This document shows positions 40,987 through 50,161 of a DNA stretch of 64,000 bases, piece by piece. Source of the stretch: Gemmatimonadales bacterium (GTDB lineage: Bacteria > Gemmatimonadota > Gemmatimonadetes > Gemmatimonadales > GWC2-71-9). The stretch's first letter is position 1; every line of letters starts with the position of its first letter. A program made the translations under genes and the position numbers. The notes under the pieces were generated by a model. The model was not told where the DNA came from. It did no database searches and was given only the letters and a program-made list of their open reading frames with translations. The DNA lies in NCBI GenBank assembly GCA_036500345.1, contig DASYCE010000015.1, positions 124,001-188,000 on the forward strand, in the 5' to 3' direction.

Positions 40987-41748
40987 GTGCTGGTCGATAC
41001 CCACTGCCATCTCACCGATCCGGCGTTCGCGCCGGATCGGGACGCCGTGGTCGAGCGGATGCGGGCGGCAGGCGTCACGCGGGGTGTCGTGATCGAAAGC
41101 CAGCTCACGGAGCTTGATGCCACACTCGCCTGGGCGGCCGGTCATCCCGATCTGGCGATTGCAACCGGTTGTCACCCCCACGATGCGCAAAGCTGGAATC
41201 CGGAGATTCGTGAGCGGCTGGTTCGCGCCTGGGCCGCACCAGTCGTGCGAGCAGTCGGCGAAATCGGTCTCGATTACCACTACGACCACTCGCCGCGCGA
41301 TATTCAGCGACACGTCTTTGCCGAACAGCTCGCACTTGCGGGGTCCGCCGGGAAGCCGGTGGTCATTCACGCGCGCGAGGCCGACGACGATGTCGTCGAC
41401 GTCCTCCAGGCCCACCCCTCCGCGACGGTCGTCCTCCATTCATTTTCGAGCGGGCGCACGTTGCGCGAGGCAGGACTCGACGACGGCTGGTATTTCTCGT
41501 TCAGCGGAATGATCACGTTCAAGTCGTGGACGCAGGTCGAGACCGTGCGCGATATCCCGATCGACCGGCTCCTCGTCGAGACCGACGCCCCGTACCTCGC
41601 GCCGGTCCCTCACCGCGGCGCGCGCAACGAGCCGGCATTCCTGGTGCACACGATCGAGCGTCTCGCCGAGATCAGGGGCGTGGCGGTCGAGGAGATCGCC
41701 GCGGTGACGACGGCGAACGCGCTGCGGCTATTTTGGGGCGTGCACTGA
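40987..41748 (+). CDS. tatD: TatD-family metal-dependent hydrolase
   Basis: TIM-barrel 3'-5' exonuclease/DNase-like hydrolase of 253 aa. Metal motifs: VDTHCHLTD (first two His), AVGEIGLDYHYD (Glu), VIHAREADDD (His), LHSFSS (His), and LVETDAPYLAP (Asp). GTG 40987 begins the family N-terminus. It follows secF by 3 bp; known family members process DNA, possibly in repair or cell-death degradation. Confidence 0.94.
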   Translation: MLVDTHCHLTDPAFAPDRDAVVERMRAAGVTRGVVIESQLTELDATLAWAAGHPDLAIATGCHPHDAQSWNPEIRERLVRAWAAPVVRAVGEIGLDYHYDHSPRDIQRHVFAEQLALAGSAGKPVVIHAREADDDVVDVLQAHPSATVVLHSFSSGRTLREAGLDDGWYFSFSGMITFKSWTQVETVRDIPIDRLLVETDAPYLAPVPHRGARNEPAFLVHTIERLAEIRGVAVEEIAAVTTANALRLFWGVH

Positions 41749-41779
41749 CGCACGCGCCACACCTCAACTCCGAGCGACC

Positions 41780-42154
41780 ATGCAGATCATTGCCACCGCC
41801 GACGCGCCCAAGGCGATCGGGCCCTACTCGCAGGGCATCGTGATGAACGGATTCCTCTTTACGGCAGGACAGATTGCCCTCGACCCGGCCACGATGGAAG
41901 TCGTCACCGGCGGGATCACCGAGCAGACCGAGCGGGTCTTTCTCAACCTGAAGCAGGTCCTTGCCGCCGCCGGGCTCGATTTCAACCATGTGGTGAAGAC
42001 GACGGTCTTCCTGCAGGACATGTCGGAGTTCACCGCGATGAACGAGATCTACGCGCGTTTCTTCGGCACCCATCGGCCGGCGCGGTCCACCGTTGCCGTG
42101 GGGGGACTTCCGCGCGGTGTCCGCGTCGAAATCGAACTGATCGCTGCCAGGTAG
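41780..42154 (+). CDS. ridA: RidA-family enamine/imine deaminase
   Basis: A 124-aa trimeric protein that hydrolyses reactive enamines/imines released by PLP enzymes. Features: APKAIGPYSQGIVMNGFLFTAGQIALDP, VFLNLKQVLAAAG, and the active-site Arg in PARSTVAVGGLPRGVRVEIE. Standalone position after tatD. Confidence 0.95.
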   Translation: MQIIATADAPKAIGPYSQGIVMNGFLFTAGQIALDPATMEVVTGGITEQTERVFLNLKQVLAAAGLDFNHVVKTTVFLQDMSEFTAMNEIYARFFGTHRPARSTVAVGGLPRGVRVEIELIAAR

Positions 42155-42188
42155 CGGCGCTCCGGCACCGTCTGCCTATCTTGCGACG

Positions 42189-42650
42189 ATGCGTGCTCTT
42201 CTGGCGGCCGCGCTCATCGCGGTGGTCCCGGCAACGCTCCCGGCACAGGTGCCTGTCCAGGGAACTCTGGCGCCCACCGACTCGGTACATCACCGGCCGA
42301 GTCCGATGAACTATTTCTGGCGGTCGGCGCTCCTTCCTGGATGGGGCCAGGCATCGACCGATCGCAAGCTGACTGCCGGGCTCTTCATCGGATTTGAAGG
42401 TCTCGCCCTGGGCATGGCCATGAAGGCCACGGTGGAATTGAAGTATCTCGATCGGACCGACACCCTCACGGCGTCATCGCGCCGGGGTGAACGACAGGAC
42501 TGGATCGTCCTCCTGGCGTTCAACCATCTCTTCTCCGCGATGGAGGCGTATGTCTCCGCGCACCTGATCGATTTTCCCGGTGATCTCAAGATGCGCGCGA
42601 TGCCGGGTGGTCGCACCGGGATCGGCTTCACGATGCCGATGCCGCACTGA
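42189..42650 (+). CDS. Predicted membrane protein, DUF5683-like
   Basis: A 153-aa exported/membrane protein: signal peptide (LLAAALIAVVPATLPAQ), then SALLPGWGQASTDRK, a motif of DUF5683-type proteins, and two further hydrophobic helices. Function unknown. A -10-like TATCTT (42177-42182) ends six bases before the ATG and there is no SD, so a leaderless transcript is possible. murI overlaps its stop. Confidence 0.65.
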   Translation: MRALLAAALIAVVPATLPAQVPVQGTLAPTDSVHHRPSPMNYFWRSALLPGWGQASTDRKLTAGLFIGFEGLALGMAMKATVELKYLDRTDTLTASSRRGERQDWIVLLAFNHLFSAMEAYVSAHLIDFPGDLKMRAMPGGRTGIGFTMPMPH

Positions 42651-43489
42651 TGCGCGACGCACCGATCGGGATCTTCGATTCGGGAATCGGCGGGCTCACC
42701 GTGGCCCGTGCGGTGCACCGTCTCCTCCCCGCAGAATCCACCGTCTATCTCGGCGATACGGCGCGCGTTCCGTACGGACCGAAGTCGCCCGACGTCGTGC
42801 GGCGGTATTCCCGTGAAATCCTGGCGTGGCTCCTGACGCAGCAGGTCAAGGCAGTCGTTGTCGCCTGCAACACGGCAACGGCGCACGCGCTGTCCGATCT
42901 GCAGGCGCGATCGCCGGTGCCGGTGATCGGCGTGATCGAACCAGGCGCGCGCGCAGCGGTCGCTGCGACCCGAAGCGGGCGGGTCGGCGTGATCGGGACC
43001 GCCGGCACGATTGCCTCCGGCGCCTATCGTCGCGCACTCCTCGCCGAACGAACCGACCTCGAGGTCTTCGAGCAGTCGTGTCCGCTCCTCGTGCCGCTTG
43101 TCGAGGAGGGGTGGTTCGATCGCCCTGCGACGCGGATGATCGCGGAGGAATACCTCGCGTCGCTGCAGTCGGCCGGGATCGATGTCCTCGTGCTCGGCTG
43201 CACTCACTACCCGATGCTGAAACCGTTGATTGCGCAGATCATGGGACCCGGCGTCGCGCTGATCGACAGCGGTGACGAAACCGCGCGAGCGGTCGCTGCG
43301 GTCCTGCACGAACGCAATCTCGGCGCGGGGCCGGAAGATCGGCCGGTGCAGCGCTGGATCGCCACGGATGACGCCGCTCGCTTCGCACGGGTCGGCGCGA
43401 TCTTCATGGGGGGTGGCCCCGCGCCGGTCGAGGTGGTGAACCTGGAGAGCGTGCCGGCTTCAGCCGAAGATGTGCCCGGTCGTGTCTGA
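42650..43489 (+). CDS. murI: Glutamate racemase
   Basis: Cofactor-independent enzyme producing D-glutamate for peptidoglycan; 279 aa. Both catalytic cysteines are visible, in VVACNTATAHAL and VLGCTHYPML, as are IGIFDSGIGGLTVARAV and LGDTARVPYGPKS. The stop overlaps the converging LpxH-like gene by 30 bp. Confidence 0.97.
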   Translation: MRDAPIGIFDSGIGGLTVARAVHRLLPAESTVYLGDTARVPYGPKSPDVVRRYSREILAWLLTQQVKAVVVACNTATAHALSDLQARSPVPVIGVIEPGARAAVAATRSGRVGVIGTAGTIASGAYRRALLAERTDLEVFEQSCPLLVPLVEEGWFDRPATRMIAEEYLASLQSAGIDVLVLGCTHYPMLKPLIAQIMGPGVALIDSGDETARAVAAVLHERNLGAGPEDRPVQRWIATDDAARFARVGAIFMGGGPAPVEVVNLESVPASAEDVPGRV

Positions 43490-44188
43490 TGGCGTGACCA
43501 CTGCATACCGCTTTTCCTCGAGCCATGGCCCCGGATTCATGTACCACCGTCCTGGTGCCGCTTCCAGCGTTGCCCGGCGATGGGTATGTCCCATCAGGAG
43601 CAGGTCGATCGCGGGGTCGCGCGCCAGTTCGCGCTTCGCCCACGCCAGTTGGCGCGTCGCGGCGTCATCGACGATCTCGGGATGCGCTGCCGCTGACGCC
43701 GGATTGTGGCCCAGCCGCTTGGCAATCCGGAATCCGACGACCGTCGGAAGGGCGTTGAAGGCGGCGATGACGAGGCGGGTGTCGAGTGCGCGGTTGAGCA
43801 TCGCGGCGACGGGACGCTCCTCGTGGAGTCCGTCGCCGTGAATCGCCACCACCGTCCTGCTCCCGACAGCGAAGCGCAGCGTCCGCGGCGCGAACGTGAC
43901 ACCGGTTTCCGCGCCCCAGAACGTGTCGCCCCAGCGGTCGTGATTGCCGCCGACCATCAGGATCGGCAGCCGTCGCGCCAGTTCGACGATTCTCGCGGTG
44001 ACTCGGATGCAATGCCGCGGGATCAACCGGCGATAGGTGAACCAGAAGTCGTAGATGTCGCCCAGCAGCAGCAGGGAGTCGCCCATTGACGGCACCGCAT
44101 CGAGAAAGGCAAGAAATGCCTCCTCGTCCGCGCCGGGGTGCACTCCGAGATGGGCGTCGGCAACTACCACGAGCTGGTCAACGATCAC
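43460..44188 (-). CDS. LpxH-like UDP-2,3-diacylglucosamine diphosphatase (calcineurin fold)
   Basis: A metallophosphoesterase of about 242 aa. Metal motifs are VADAHLG, GDIYDFWF, GGNHDRWG, IHGDGLHE and MGHTHRRA, with WYMNPGPW near the end; this pattern is typical of LpxH-type lipid A enzymes. Start is uncertain: GTG 44188 is my choice because similarity begins near it, but ATG 44248 is in frame. Its 5' end lies 16 bp from the divergent thioesterase gene, and its tail overlaps murI. Confidence 0.8.
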   Translation of the reverse strand: MIVDQLVVVADAHLGVHPGADEEAFLAFLDAVPSMGDSLLLLGDIYDFWFTYRRLIPRHCIRVTARIVELARRLPILMVGGNHDRWGDTFWGAETGVTFAPRTLRFAVGSRTVVAIHGDGLHEERPVAAMLNRALDTRLVIAAFNALPTVVGFRIAKRLGHNPASAAAHPEIVDDAATRQLAWAKRELARDPAIDLLLMGHTHRRATLEAAPGRWYMNPGPWLEEKRYAVVTPSDTTGHIFG

Positions 44189-44204
44189 GGCGGAAAGGTG
44201 GACG

Positions 44205-44651
44205 ATGACGGAACGACAGGCAACCGAGCCCGGCACGATCACCACCATCCGCCGGCGGGTCGACTACTCCGAGACCGACCAGCAGGGGGTGGTCTACCAC
44301 GCGCGCTATATCGTCTGGCTCGACGTGGCCCGCACCGAACATCTGCGGGTCAACGGCATGTCCTACCGGTCGATCGAAGAACAAGGCTATCGCCTGATGG
44401 TGTCCGAACTCAGCATCCGCTACCGGCAGCCGGCTCGGTACGACGACCCGGTGCGAGTCCGGGCGTGGGTGCGCGCCGCGGAGTCGAGGCGGGTAACTTT
44501 TGGCTATGCGGTTGAACACGACGAGACGGACCTCCTGATGGCGACAGCCTCGACGGCGCTTTTTGTCCTCGACAACTCCTTGCGCCTGGCTCGGTTTCCA
44601 GCCGAGGTCTTTGCGCTGCTCCGGCCGATCACCGACCCGGTGCGACTCTGA
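44205..44651 (+). CDS. Acyl-CoA thioesterase, YbgC/4HBT hot-dog fold
   Basis: A 148-aa single hot-dog-domain thioesterase. The signature RVDYSETDQQGVVYHARYIVWLD contains the Asp/Gln-His pattern of the YbgC/4-hydroxybenzoyl-CoA group, and a later VRVRAWVRAAESRRVTFGY strand is present. AAAGGTGG just upstream of the ATG is the SD. YbgC homologues are linked to Tol-Pal or phospholipid metabolism; here the partner is the next, overlapping gene. Confidence 0.85.
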   Translation: MTERQATEPGTITTIRRRVDYSETDQQGVVYHARYIVWLDVARTEHLRVNGMSYRSIEEQGYRLMVSELSIRYRQPARYDDPVRVRAWVRAAESRRVTFGYAVEHDETDLLMATASTALFVLDNSLRLARFPAEVFALLRPITDPVRL

Positions 44652-46675
44652 TGCGCCTCCGGCTTGCTGTCGTTCTGGCGATGGTCGCGGCGCTCTCGGC
44701 GGCCCGGCGCGCTCACGCCCAGGACCCCGCCCAGGTCGAAGCAATGGCGCCACTTCTCCAGGTGGAGGATCGGCGAGACTTCGATCCGCAGGTCCTGACT
44801 CGTGGGCTGACCGATCCCGACGCCGCGGTCCGCACCATCGCCGTCCTCGCCGTAGGGCGGATCGGAGATCGGCGCGGCGCGTCGCTCCTCCGGCGGTTGC
44901 TTGTCGATCCCGATCCCGATGTCGTGGCGAACACTTTTTTTGCCCTTGGGCTGATTCGCGACTCCGCGTCGGCTGATGCGATCGTCACTCGCTTGCGCAG
45001 CACCGATACGCTCACGGCCGCTGCAGTTGGCGAAGCAGCGACGGCGTTGGCACGGATCGGCGGATCTGCTGCGGCGCGGTTTATCGGCCAGGTGCTCTCG
45101 GGTTCGACGGACATCACCCCCGCGCGCCAGGGCCAGTTCATCCCCAATGCGCTCCTTGATAGTTGGCACCTCGGCGCGCTGACTCCGGCGCAGGCGATTC
45201 TCCACTATACCACCGATACCTCGTCCGATCTCCGCTGGCGCTCGGTGTACACCCTTGGCCGCATCCGTGCTCCTGCAGGAGCGCGCGCCGTGATTTCCGC
45301 CGCGCGCGACCAGGTCCCGGTGATCCGCGAAACCGCGATCAAGTGGTTGACCCGGCAACTGGCCGACAGCGCCGGCCTTGCGCCGACGGCGGTGATTCCC
45401 GCGCTGACCCGCGCGCTGGACGATGAACAGCCGGGGATCCGGGTCAACGCCGTCATGTCGTTGGCAACATTCGGAGATTCGGCAACGAGCGCCCGGATCG
45501 CGGCACTGCTCAGCGATCCGGATCTCAACGTCCGAGTGGCCGCGGCATCGGCCCTCGGCAGCACCCGCGGAGCTGCCGCGGCCCGTGCCCTCGACCTCCT
45601 CATGGACAAGCACGATGTCTGGGCGGTACGACGCGCGGAAATCACGGCACTGGCTCGCGTCGATACGGCCATCTTCGCGCGCCGAGTCGTGCCGTGGATC
45701 GCGGGAACCGACTGGCGCGACCGTGCGGCTGGAATTCAGGCATGGGCCACAGTTCCCGGCGGTAACCCGGCCGTCTTTCGTACCGCGCTCGCCGATCCTG
45801 ATGCTCGCGTTCAGGCCGCCGCCCTCGCCGCCTGGCGTAGCGTGCGCGGCGACACGACCGTCGCCGGGCTGGCACGCGCACGACTCAACGCTCCCGACAT
45901 CCAGCTTCGCGCCGCCGCGGTCGCAGCACTGCGGCCGTTCGTTGCGGCTGGGGACATCGACCCGTTGCTGGCGTGCTGGCGCTTGAGTCATGACGATGCG
46001 GCCACCGACGTCCGTCTCGGGATCGTCGCCGATCTGCACGCACTGGCGCGCCGGGATTCCGCGCTGCTCACGCGGATGCAGGATCCCGCAAGGCGCGACT
46101 TTCTCGAACGTCCCGCCGATCCGGTCGTCCGCGCCGACGCCGCGCGCACCTGGCCGGAACTCGCCGAGCAGTGGGGCGACAAGTGGCCGATCGATACGCA
46201 CCGATCGCTCGCTGACTATCGCGCCGTGGTGCGCACCTATCTCCTCGCCTCCGACGACCCGCACGTGACGATCGATGTGGCCGGTCGCGGCACCATCGAC
46301 GTGGAGCTCCTCGCGCACGAGGCGCCGCTCACCGTCGCGAATTTCCTCCAGTTGGTCGACCGCCATTATTTCGACGGCAATCAGTGGCATCGCGTCGTCC
46401 CGAACTTCGTGGTCCAGGACGGTGATCGCACCGGCACCGGCGACGGTGGCCCCGGATGGTCGATTCGCGATGAAATCGACCGTGAGCGCTACGCCGGCAC
46501 GATGCTCGGCATGGCGCTTTCGGGCCCGGACACCGGCGGCAGCCAGTGGTTCATCAACTTGAGCGCGCAACCCCATCTCGACGGGATCTATACCATCTTC
46601 GGCAAGGTGACCGGTCCGATCACGGCGCTGACGCGTATCGTGCAAGGTGACGTGATCCGGTCGATCCACCGGTGA
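44651..46675 (+). CDS. Secreted HEAT-repeat/cyclophilin-type peptidyl-prolyl isomerase fusion
   Basis: A 674-aa protein: signal peptide (MRLRLAVVLAMVAALSAARR..AQ), about 470 residues of HEAT-type repeats with recurring Asp-Pro turns (GLTDPDAAVRTIAVLAVGRI, LLVDPDPDVVANTFFALG, LLSDPDLNVRVAAASALG), then a cyclophilin domain from about residue 530 (VANFLQLVDRHYFDGNQWHR, VVQDGDRTGTG, GMALSGPDTGGSQWFIN, IFGKVTG). The cyclophilin active-site Arg is in the HRVVPNF region. It probably folds envelope proteins; such HEAT-PPIase fusions are unusual outside a few phyla. Confidence 0.85.
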   Translation: MRLRLAVVLAMVAALSAARRAHAQDPAQVEAMAPLLQVEDRRDFDPQVLTRGLTDPDAAVRTIAVLAVGRIGDRRGASLLRRLLVDPDPDVVANTFFALGLIRDSASADAIVTRLRSTDTLTAAAVGEAATALARIGGSAAARFIGQVLSGSTDITPARQGQFIPNALLDSWHLGALTPAQAILHYTTDTSSDLRWRSVYTLGRIRAPAGARAVISAARDQVPVIRETAIKWLTRQLADSAGLAPTAVIPALTRALDDEQPGIRVNAVMSLATFGDSATSARIAALLSDPDLNVRVAAASALGSTRGAAAARALDLLMDKHDVWAVRRAEITALARVDTAIFARRVVPWIAGTDWRDRAAGIQAWATVPGGNPAVFRTALADPDARVQAAALAAWRSVRGDTTVAGLARARLNAPDIQLRAAAVAALRPFVAAGDIDPLLACWRLSHDDAATDVRLGIVADLHALARRDSALLTRMQDPARRDFLERPADPVVRADAARTWPELAEQWGDKWPIDTHRSLADYRAVVRTYLLASDDPHVTIDVAGRGTIDVELLAHEAPLTVANFLQLVDRHYFDGNQWHRVVPNFVVQDGDRTGTGDGGPGWSIRDEIDRERYAGTMLGMALSGPDTGGSQWFINLSAQPHLDGIYTIFGKVTGPITALTRIVQGDVIRSIHR

Positions 46676-47397
46676 AGCGTCCGATCGCCGCTGCGCGCCG
46701 ACTCATCGCTCCATCCGCGCTGGCGCTTCTCACCGCGTGCGCCTCCGCCTTTCCGTCAGCGCCGGTCCCGGCCGGGTTGCGGCCGATGTCGGTGACCGAC
46801 GCGCGCAGCTGGGCTGCGACAACGGAGCCGTCGTCCCGCACCCAGTTGCAGATGCACTGGACCTTCTACGATCAGGCCGGTGACGGCGGCCGCACTGCGG
46901 GGCGCGGTGGACTGCGCCTGTCGCTTCCGGATTCGCTGCGTCTCGACTATCGCGGTCCGCTCGGCTTCGGCATCGGCGCGGCAGCGGTCGTCGGCGATAC
47001 TGCGCTCTGGGCCCAGCCGCAGGATCAGTTCCAGAAGCTGGTCCCCAATTACCCGTTGTTCTGGGCGATGCTTGGCATCGCGCGACCGCCGTCTGCGGGA
47101 TGGAGTGTCGCCGGGTATCAGGATCCGCGATCGACGGCGTGGCGATACGCGCGCGGCGCCGACACCATCGACTACGTCGTCGCCACCACGACCAAGTCGC
47201 GCGTGTTCGAGGCGTACATCCGGCAGGGCGGCAAGGCGATCGGGCGGGTCACGACAGTGTTCGACCTGACCGGCACACCACTGCGGTCGCGGCTCCAGGT
47301 CCTGGGCTCGCCAGCGCGGCTCGACATCACCTTCACCAAGGTCACGCACCCTGCAACGTTTGACGCCGACATCTGGAATGCGCCGCACGATCAGTAG
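46672..47397 (+). CDS. LolB-like outer-membrane lipoprotein
   Basis: A 241-aa lipoprotein (lipobox LLTACAS) with a beta-rich half-barrel domain of the LolA/LolB or DUF4292 type: GGLRLSLPDSLRLDYRGPLG, a Trp-rich region (SPAGWSVAGYQ-like), and FDLTGTPLRSRLQV. Role in lipoprotein handling is an inference. GTG start overlaps the upstream gene (GTGA). Its last 20 bases overlap the next gene's signal peptide region. Confidence 0.65.
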   Translation: MKRPIAAARRLIAPSALALLTACASAFPSAPVPAGLRPMSVTDARSWAATTEPSSRTQLQMHWTFYDQAGDGGRTAGRGGLRLSLPDSLRLDYRGPLGFGIGAAAVVGDTALWAQPQDQFQKLVPNYPLFWAMLGIARPPSAGWSVAGYQDPRSTAWRYARGADTIDYVVATTTKSRVFEAYIRQGGKAIGRVTTVFDLTGTPLRSRLQVLGSPARLDITFTKVTHPATFDADIWNAPHDQ

Positions 47398-47884
47398 CCT
47401 CCTCGCGCTGGCAGTCGCCGGCTGTACCTTCGGCTTCGCCGGGGGAGGCTTGCCGCCTAACATCCGGACCGTCGCGGTCATGCCCTTCGACAACATCACC
47501 GCCGATCCGACACTTGCTCAAGCGGTCAATCTCGCCGTCAAGCAGGCAATCGAATCGCGCCTCGGCTTGCATGCCGCGCCGAAGGATCAGGCCGACGCCC
47601 TGGTGACGGGGAAGATCACGCGATATCAACCCGACGAGCCGCTGCAATACGTCGGCAGTCCCAGTACCGTCGGCGCCGCGAATACCGTCAACGTGACCCG
47701 CCGGCAGGTCGAGCTCTCGGTGGACATCACGGTGGTCGATCAGGCGACCGGCAAGGTGCTCTGGGATGGCAGAAACCAGACCGTCCAGGGCGATTATGAC
47801 CCCGGCCGAGAGCAGGACGGCCGGAAGAAGGCACTCGATTTGCTAGTCAAGAAGGTGATCGACGGCGTTCAACAGAATTGGTGA
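47378..47884 (+). CDS. lptE: LptE-like LPS-assembly lipoprotein
   Basis: A 168-aa lipoprotein (lipobox ALAVAGCTFGF) resembling the LptE-type family that supports LptD during LPS insertion. Features: IRTVAVMPFDNITADPTLAQAVNLAVKQAIESR, a pattern of these proteins, followed by VDITVVDQATGKVLWDG and a C-terminal amphipathic helix. I chose ATG 47378 because the signal peptide starts there. Confidence 0.72.
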   Translation: MRRTISSLLALAVAGCTFGFAGGGLPPNIRTVAVMPFDNITADPTLAQAVNLAVKQAIESRLGLHAAPKDQADALVTGKITRYQPDEPLQYVGSPSTVGAANTVNVTRRQVELSVDITVVDQATGKVLWDGRNQTVQGDYDPGREQDGRKKALDLLVKKVIDGVQQNW

Positions 47885-47888
47885 GGTC

Positions 47889-48251
47889 ATGACCGATCGA
47901 GCCGGACGCAGCAATATCGGGTGCCTGGGGACGATCCTTGTCCTCGCCTTCATCGGATTTCTGGCGGTCCGCATCGGCCCGCCCTGGTTCCGGTACGAGC
48001 AGTACGCCGCCGAGATGCGCTTCAATGCGCGCTTCGCGAGCACCTTGCCCGATTCACAGATCCGCGTCCGCCTATCCCTGCAAGTCGACTCCCTCGGACT
48101 CCCGGCCGCCGCCCGGAAGGTCTCGATCAAGCGCCACGGAACCCATCCGCAGCTGATCACGATTCGCGCCGAGTACGATGAACTGGTCAATATCCCGATT
48201 TTCGGCGTGAAGAAGGTGCATTTCGCACCCCACGCTGAGGAGCCGCTCTGA
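47889..48251 (+). CDS. Single-TM protein of unknown function
   Basis: A 120-aa protein with one N-terminal TM helix (GCLGTILVLAFIGFLAVRIG), then about 90 residues of mixed helix/strand. It may be DUF4845-like. It lies between lptE and the heptose gene; tight spacing suggests one transcript. Confidence 0.55.
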   Translation: MTDRAGRSNIGCLGTILVLAFIGFLAVRIGPPWFRYEQYAAEMRFNARFASTLPDSQIRVRLSLQVDSLGLPAAARKVSIKRHGTHPQLITIRAEYDELVNIPIFGVKKVHFAPHAEEPL

Positions 48252-48256
48252 CGCCG

Positions 48257-48736
48257 GTGACCGGGAGCGCGGCGAAGATCCTCTCGGTCGAGGAAGCGGT
48301 TCGTTGGCGGGCAGAGGCAGCATCCCCGGTCGTATTTACCAACGGCGTCTTCGATCTTCTTCATGTCGGTCACATCGCCATTCTTGAGGCGGCACGAGCC
48401 CTCGGCGCGTCGCTGATCGTCGGAATCAACAGCGACGCATCGGTTCGATCGCTGGGCAAGGGGAGCGACCGTCCGTTCGTGCCGGCCGCCGACCGTGCCC
48501 TCGTCGTCGCCGCGATCGGAGCGGTCGATTGCGTCGTCCCCTTCGAGGAGCCGACACCGCTTGCCGTGATCACCGCGCTTGCGCCCGACATTCTCGTCAA
48601 GGGAGCGGACTATCTTCCCGAGACGATCGTCGGCGCGGACCTGGTGCGCGCCCGCGGCGGCCGCGTCGAAGTCATTCCGCTGGTCGCAGATCGATCGACC
48701 ACCCGACTTCTGGAGCGACTTCGTGGCACGTCCTGA
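48257..48736 (+). CDS. D-glycero-beta-D-manno-heptose 1-phosphate adenylyltransferase
   Basis: Activates heptose 1-phosphate with ATP for LPS inner core synthesis; 159 aa, equal to the RfaE domain II (HldE C-terminal) alone. The HxGH motif is in [15 protein letters not shown], followed by [12 protein letters not shown] and [12 protein letters not shown]. The kinase half (HldE domain I) is not in the window. GTG 48257 start; the stop is overlapped by rph. Confidence 0.9.
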   Translation: MTGSAAKILSVEEAVRWRAEAASPVVFTNGVFDLLHVGHIAILEAARALGASLIVGINSDASVRSLGKGSDRPFVPAADRALVVAAIGAVDCVVPFEEPTPLAVITALAPDILVKGADYLPETIVGADLVRARGGRVEVIPLVADRSTTRLLERLRGTS

Positions 48737-49433
48737 TGGCCGCAATCCGAACGACCTGCGCCCTGCGGTACTCGAACGCCGAGCCAATCCTTTTGCCGAA
48801 GGGTCGTGCCTGGTCCGGATGGGCGGCACCCTGGTCCACTGTACCGCCAGCGTCGAAGAGGGTGTGCCTCGATTCAAGAAGGGATCCGGCGAGGGATGGG
48901 TCACCGCCGAATACGCGATGCTGCCGCGGGCCACGTCGGAGCGCAACGATCGCGAGCGCCACGGCCCCGGCGGTCGGACCTACGAAATTCAACGGCTGAT
49001 CGGCCGGTCGCTGCGTGCCGCGATGACGACCTTCGCATTCGGTGAATTCACCATCAAGGTCGATTGCGATGTCCTCGTTGCCGACGGTGGGACACGGTGC
49101 GCCAGCATCACCGGTGCGTGCGTCGCACTCCACGACGCCTGCGCCTGGCTCGCCGAGCGTACCGGACGGCCATCGCCGTTCGGCAGGTTGGTCGCAGCGG
49201 TATCGGTGGGAAAGGTCGCCGGCGAACATCGACTTGATCTTGCCTATCTCGAGGACCGCGATGCCGAGGTTGATGCCAACGTCGTGATGCTCGAACCTGA
49301 TGCCTTTGTCGAAGTGCAGGGAACCGGCGAGCACGGTACCTTCGATCGCCGCGAGCTTGATGCACTGCTCGACCTGGCCGATCGCGGACTGCAGCAGCTT
49401 TTTCAACTGCAGCGAGCGGCCCTCGGCGGATGA
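48723..49433 (+). CDS. rph: Ribonuclease PH
   Basis: 3'-5' phosphorolytic exoribonuclease that trims tRNA 3' ends; 236 aa. Features: [62 protein letters not shown], and [13 protein letters not shown]. The GTG at 48723 is in the overlap with the preceding gene; the family similarity starts there. Confidence 0.96.
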   Translation: MARPDGRNPNDLRPAVLERRANPFAEGSCLVRMGGTLVHCTASVEEGVPRFKKGSGEGWVTAEYAMLPRATSERNDRERHGPGGRTYEIQRLIGRSLRAAMTTFAFGEFTIKVDCDVLVADGGTRCASITGACVALHDACAWLAERTGRPSPFGRLVAAVSVGKVAGEHRLDLAYLEDRDAEVDANVVMLEPDAFVEVQGTGEHGTFDRRELDALLDLADRGLQQLFQLQRAALGG

Positions 49434-50044
49434 AGAGCGTGCTGGTCGCCACGCGAAGCGTGGGCAAGCAGAAGGAATTCCGGACCCTCCTTCGGCCCAT
49501 CGCAGGCCAGATCCTCTTTCCTGATGATTTCGGCATCGATCCCTCCCCCGACGAAGCACTGATCGAATCGCATGCCACCTTCGAAGCCAACGCCGCCGCC
49601 AAGGCGCGCTGGTTCGCGCGGCAGGTCAGCATACCCGTGATCGCCGACGATTCCGGGCTCGAGGTCGATGCCCTCGGCGGCGCGCCGGGGGTGCGGTCGA
49701 AGCGATTCGCCGGACTCGATGGCCCCGACGAGGTGGTCGCCGAGCGAAATGTTGCGGCACTCCTCGATCGACTCGCCGGCATCCCCGACCGCGACCGGAC
49801 GGCGCGGTACCGGACTGTCCTCGTGCTGGTGCGGGCAGCATATCCGGACCGGATCGTCGCCGGATCATGCGAGGGAAAGATTCTCGACGCACCGCGCGGG
49901 ACCGGCGGATTCGGCTATGACCCCGTCTTCTACTCCAGCGACCTGCAGTGCACCTTCGCGGAAGCGTTGCCGGAAGCAAAAGGTCGCGTCTCCCATCGCG
50001 CCCGCGCGGTGGCAGCGATGGTCGAAGCGCTTCGCGTCGGCTAG
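49430..50044 (+). CDS. rdgB: XTP/dITP diphosphatase (RdgB/HAM1)
   Basis: Removes pyrophosphate from non-canonical purine nucleotides to keep the pool clean; 204 aa. Features: [70 protein letters not shown] and [14 protein letters not shown] overlap with rph, an association common in bacteria. Confidence 0.96.
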   Translation: MKSVLVATRSVGKQKEFRTLLRPIAGQILFPDDFGIDPSPDEALIESHATFEANAAAKARWFARQVSIPVIADDSGLEVDALGGAPGVRSKRFAGLDGPDEVVAERNVAALLDRLAGIPDRDRTARYRTVLVLVRAAYPDRIVAGSCEGKILDAPRGTGGFGYDPVFYSSDLQCTFAEALPEAKGRVSHRARAVAAMVEALRVG

Positions 50045-50100
50045 ACGTTCCCGCGTCGCACCGCTGCAACGCGCCGTGCCGCCTGGCGTGACCCCTTGCA

Positions 50101-50141
50101 CTTCTACAAGACAACCGATATCTCTCGCCTTCCTGTAGAAG
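50101..50141 (+). promoter_or_regulatory. Candidate PadR operator (CTTCTACA..TGTAGAAG)
   Basis: CTTCTACA (50101-50108) and its exact inverse TGTAGAAG (50134-50141) flank the sequence upstream of the PadR start (50162), with 25 bases between them. One-base-mismatched extension to ten bases is possible. It may be the regulator's own operator. Confidence 0.4.
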
Positions 50142-50161
50142 CATCATGGGGAGCGCCGCAG

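Noticed and set aside
44504-46669. A 721-codon antisense frame
   Set aside because: It is a shadow of the HEAT-cyclophilin gene in a GC-rich frame.
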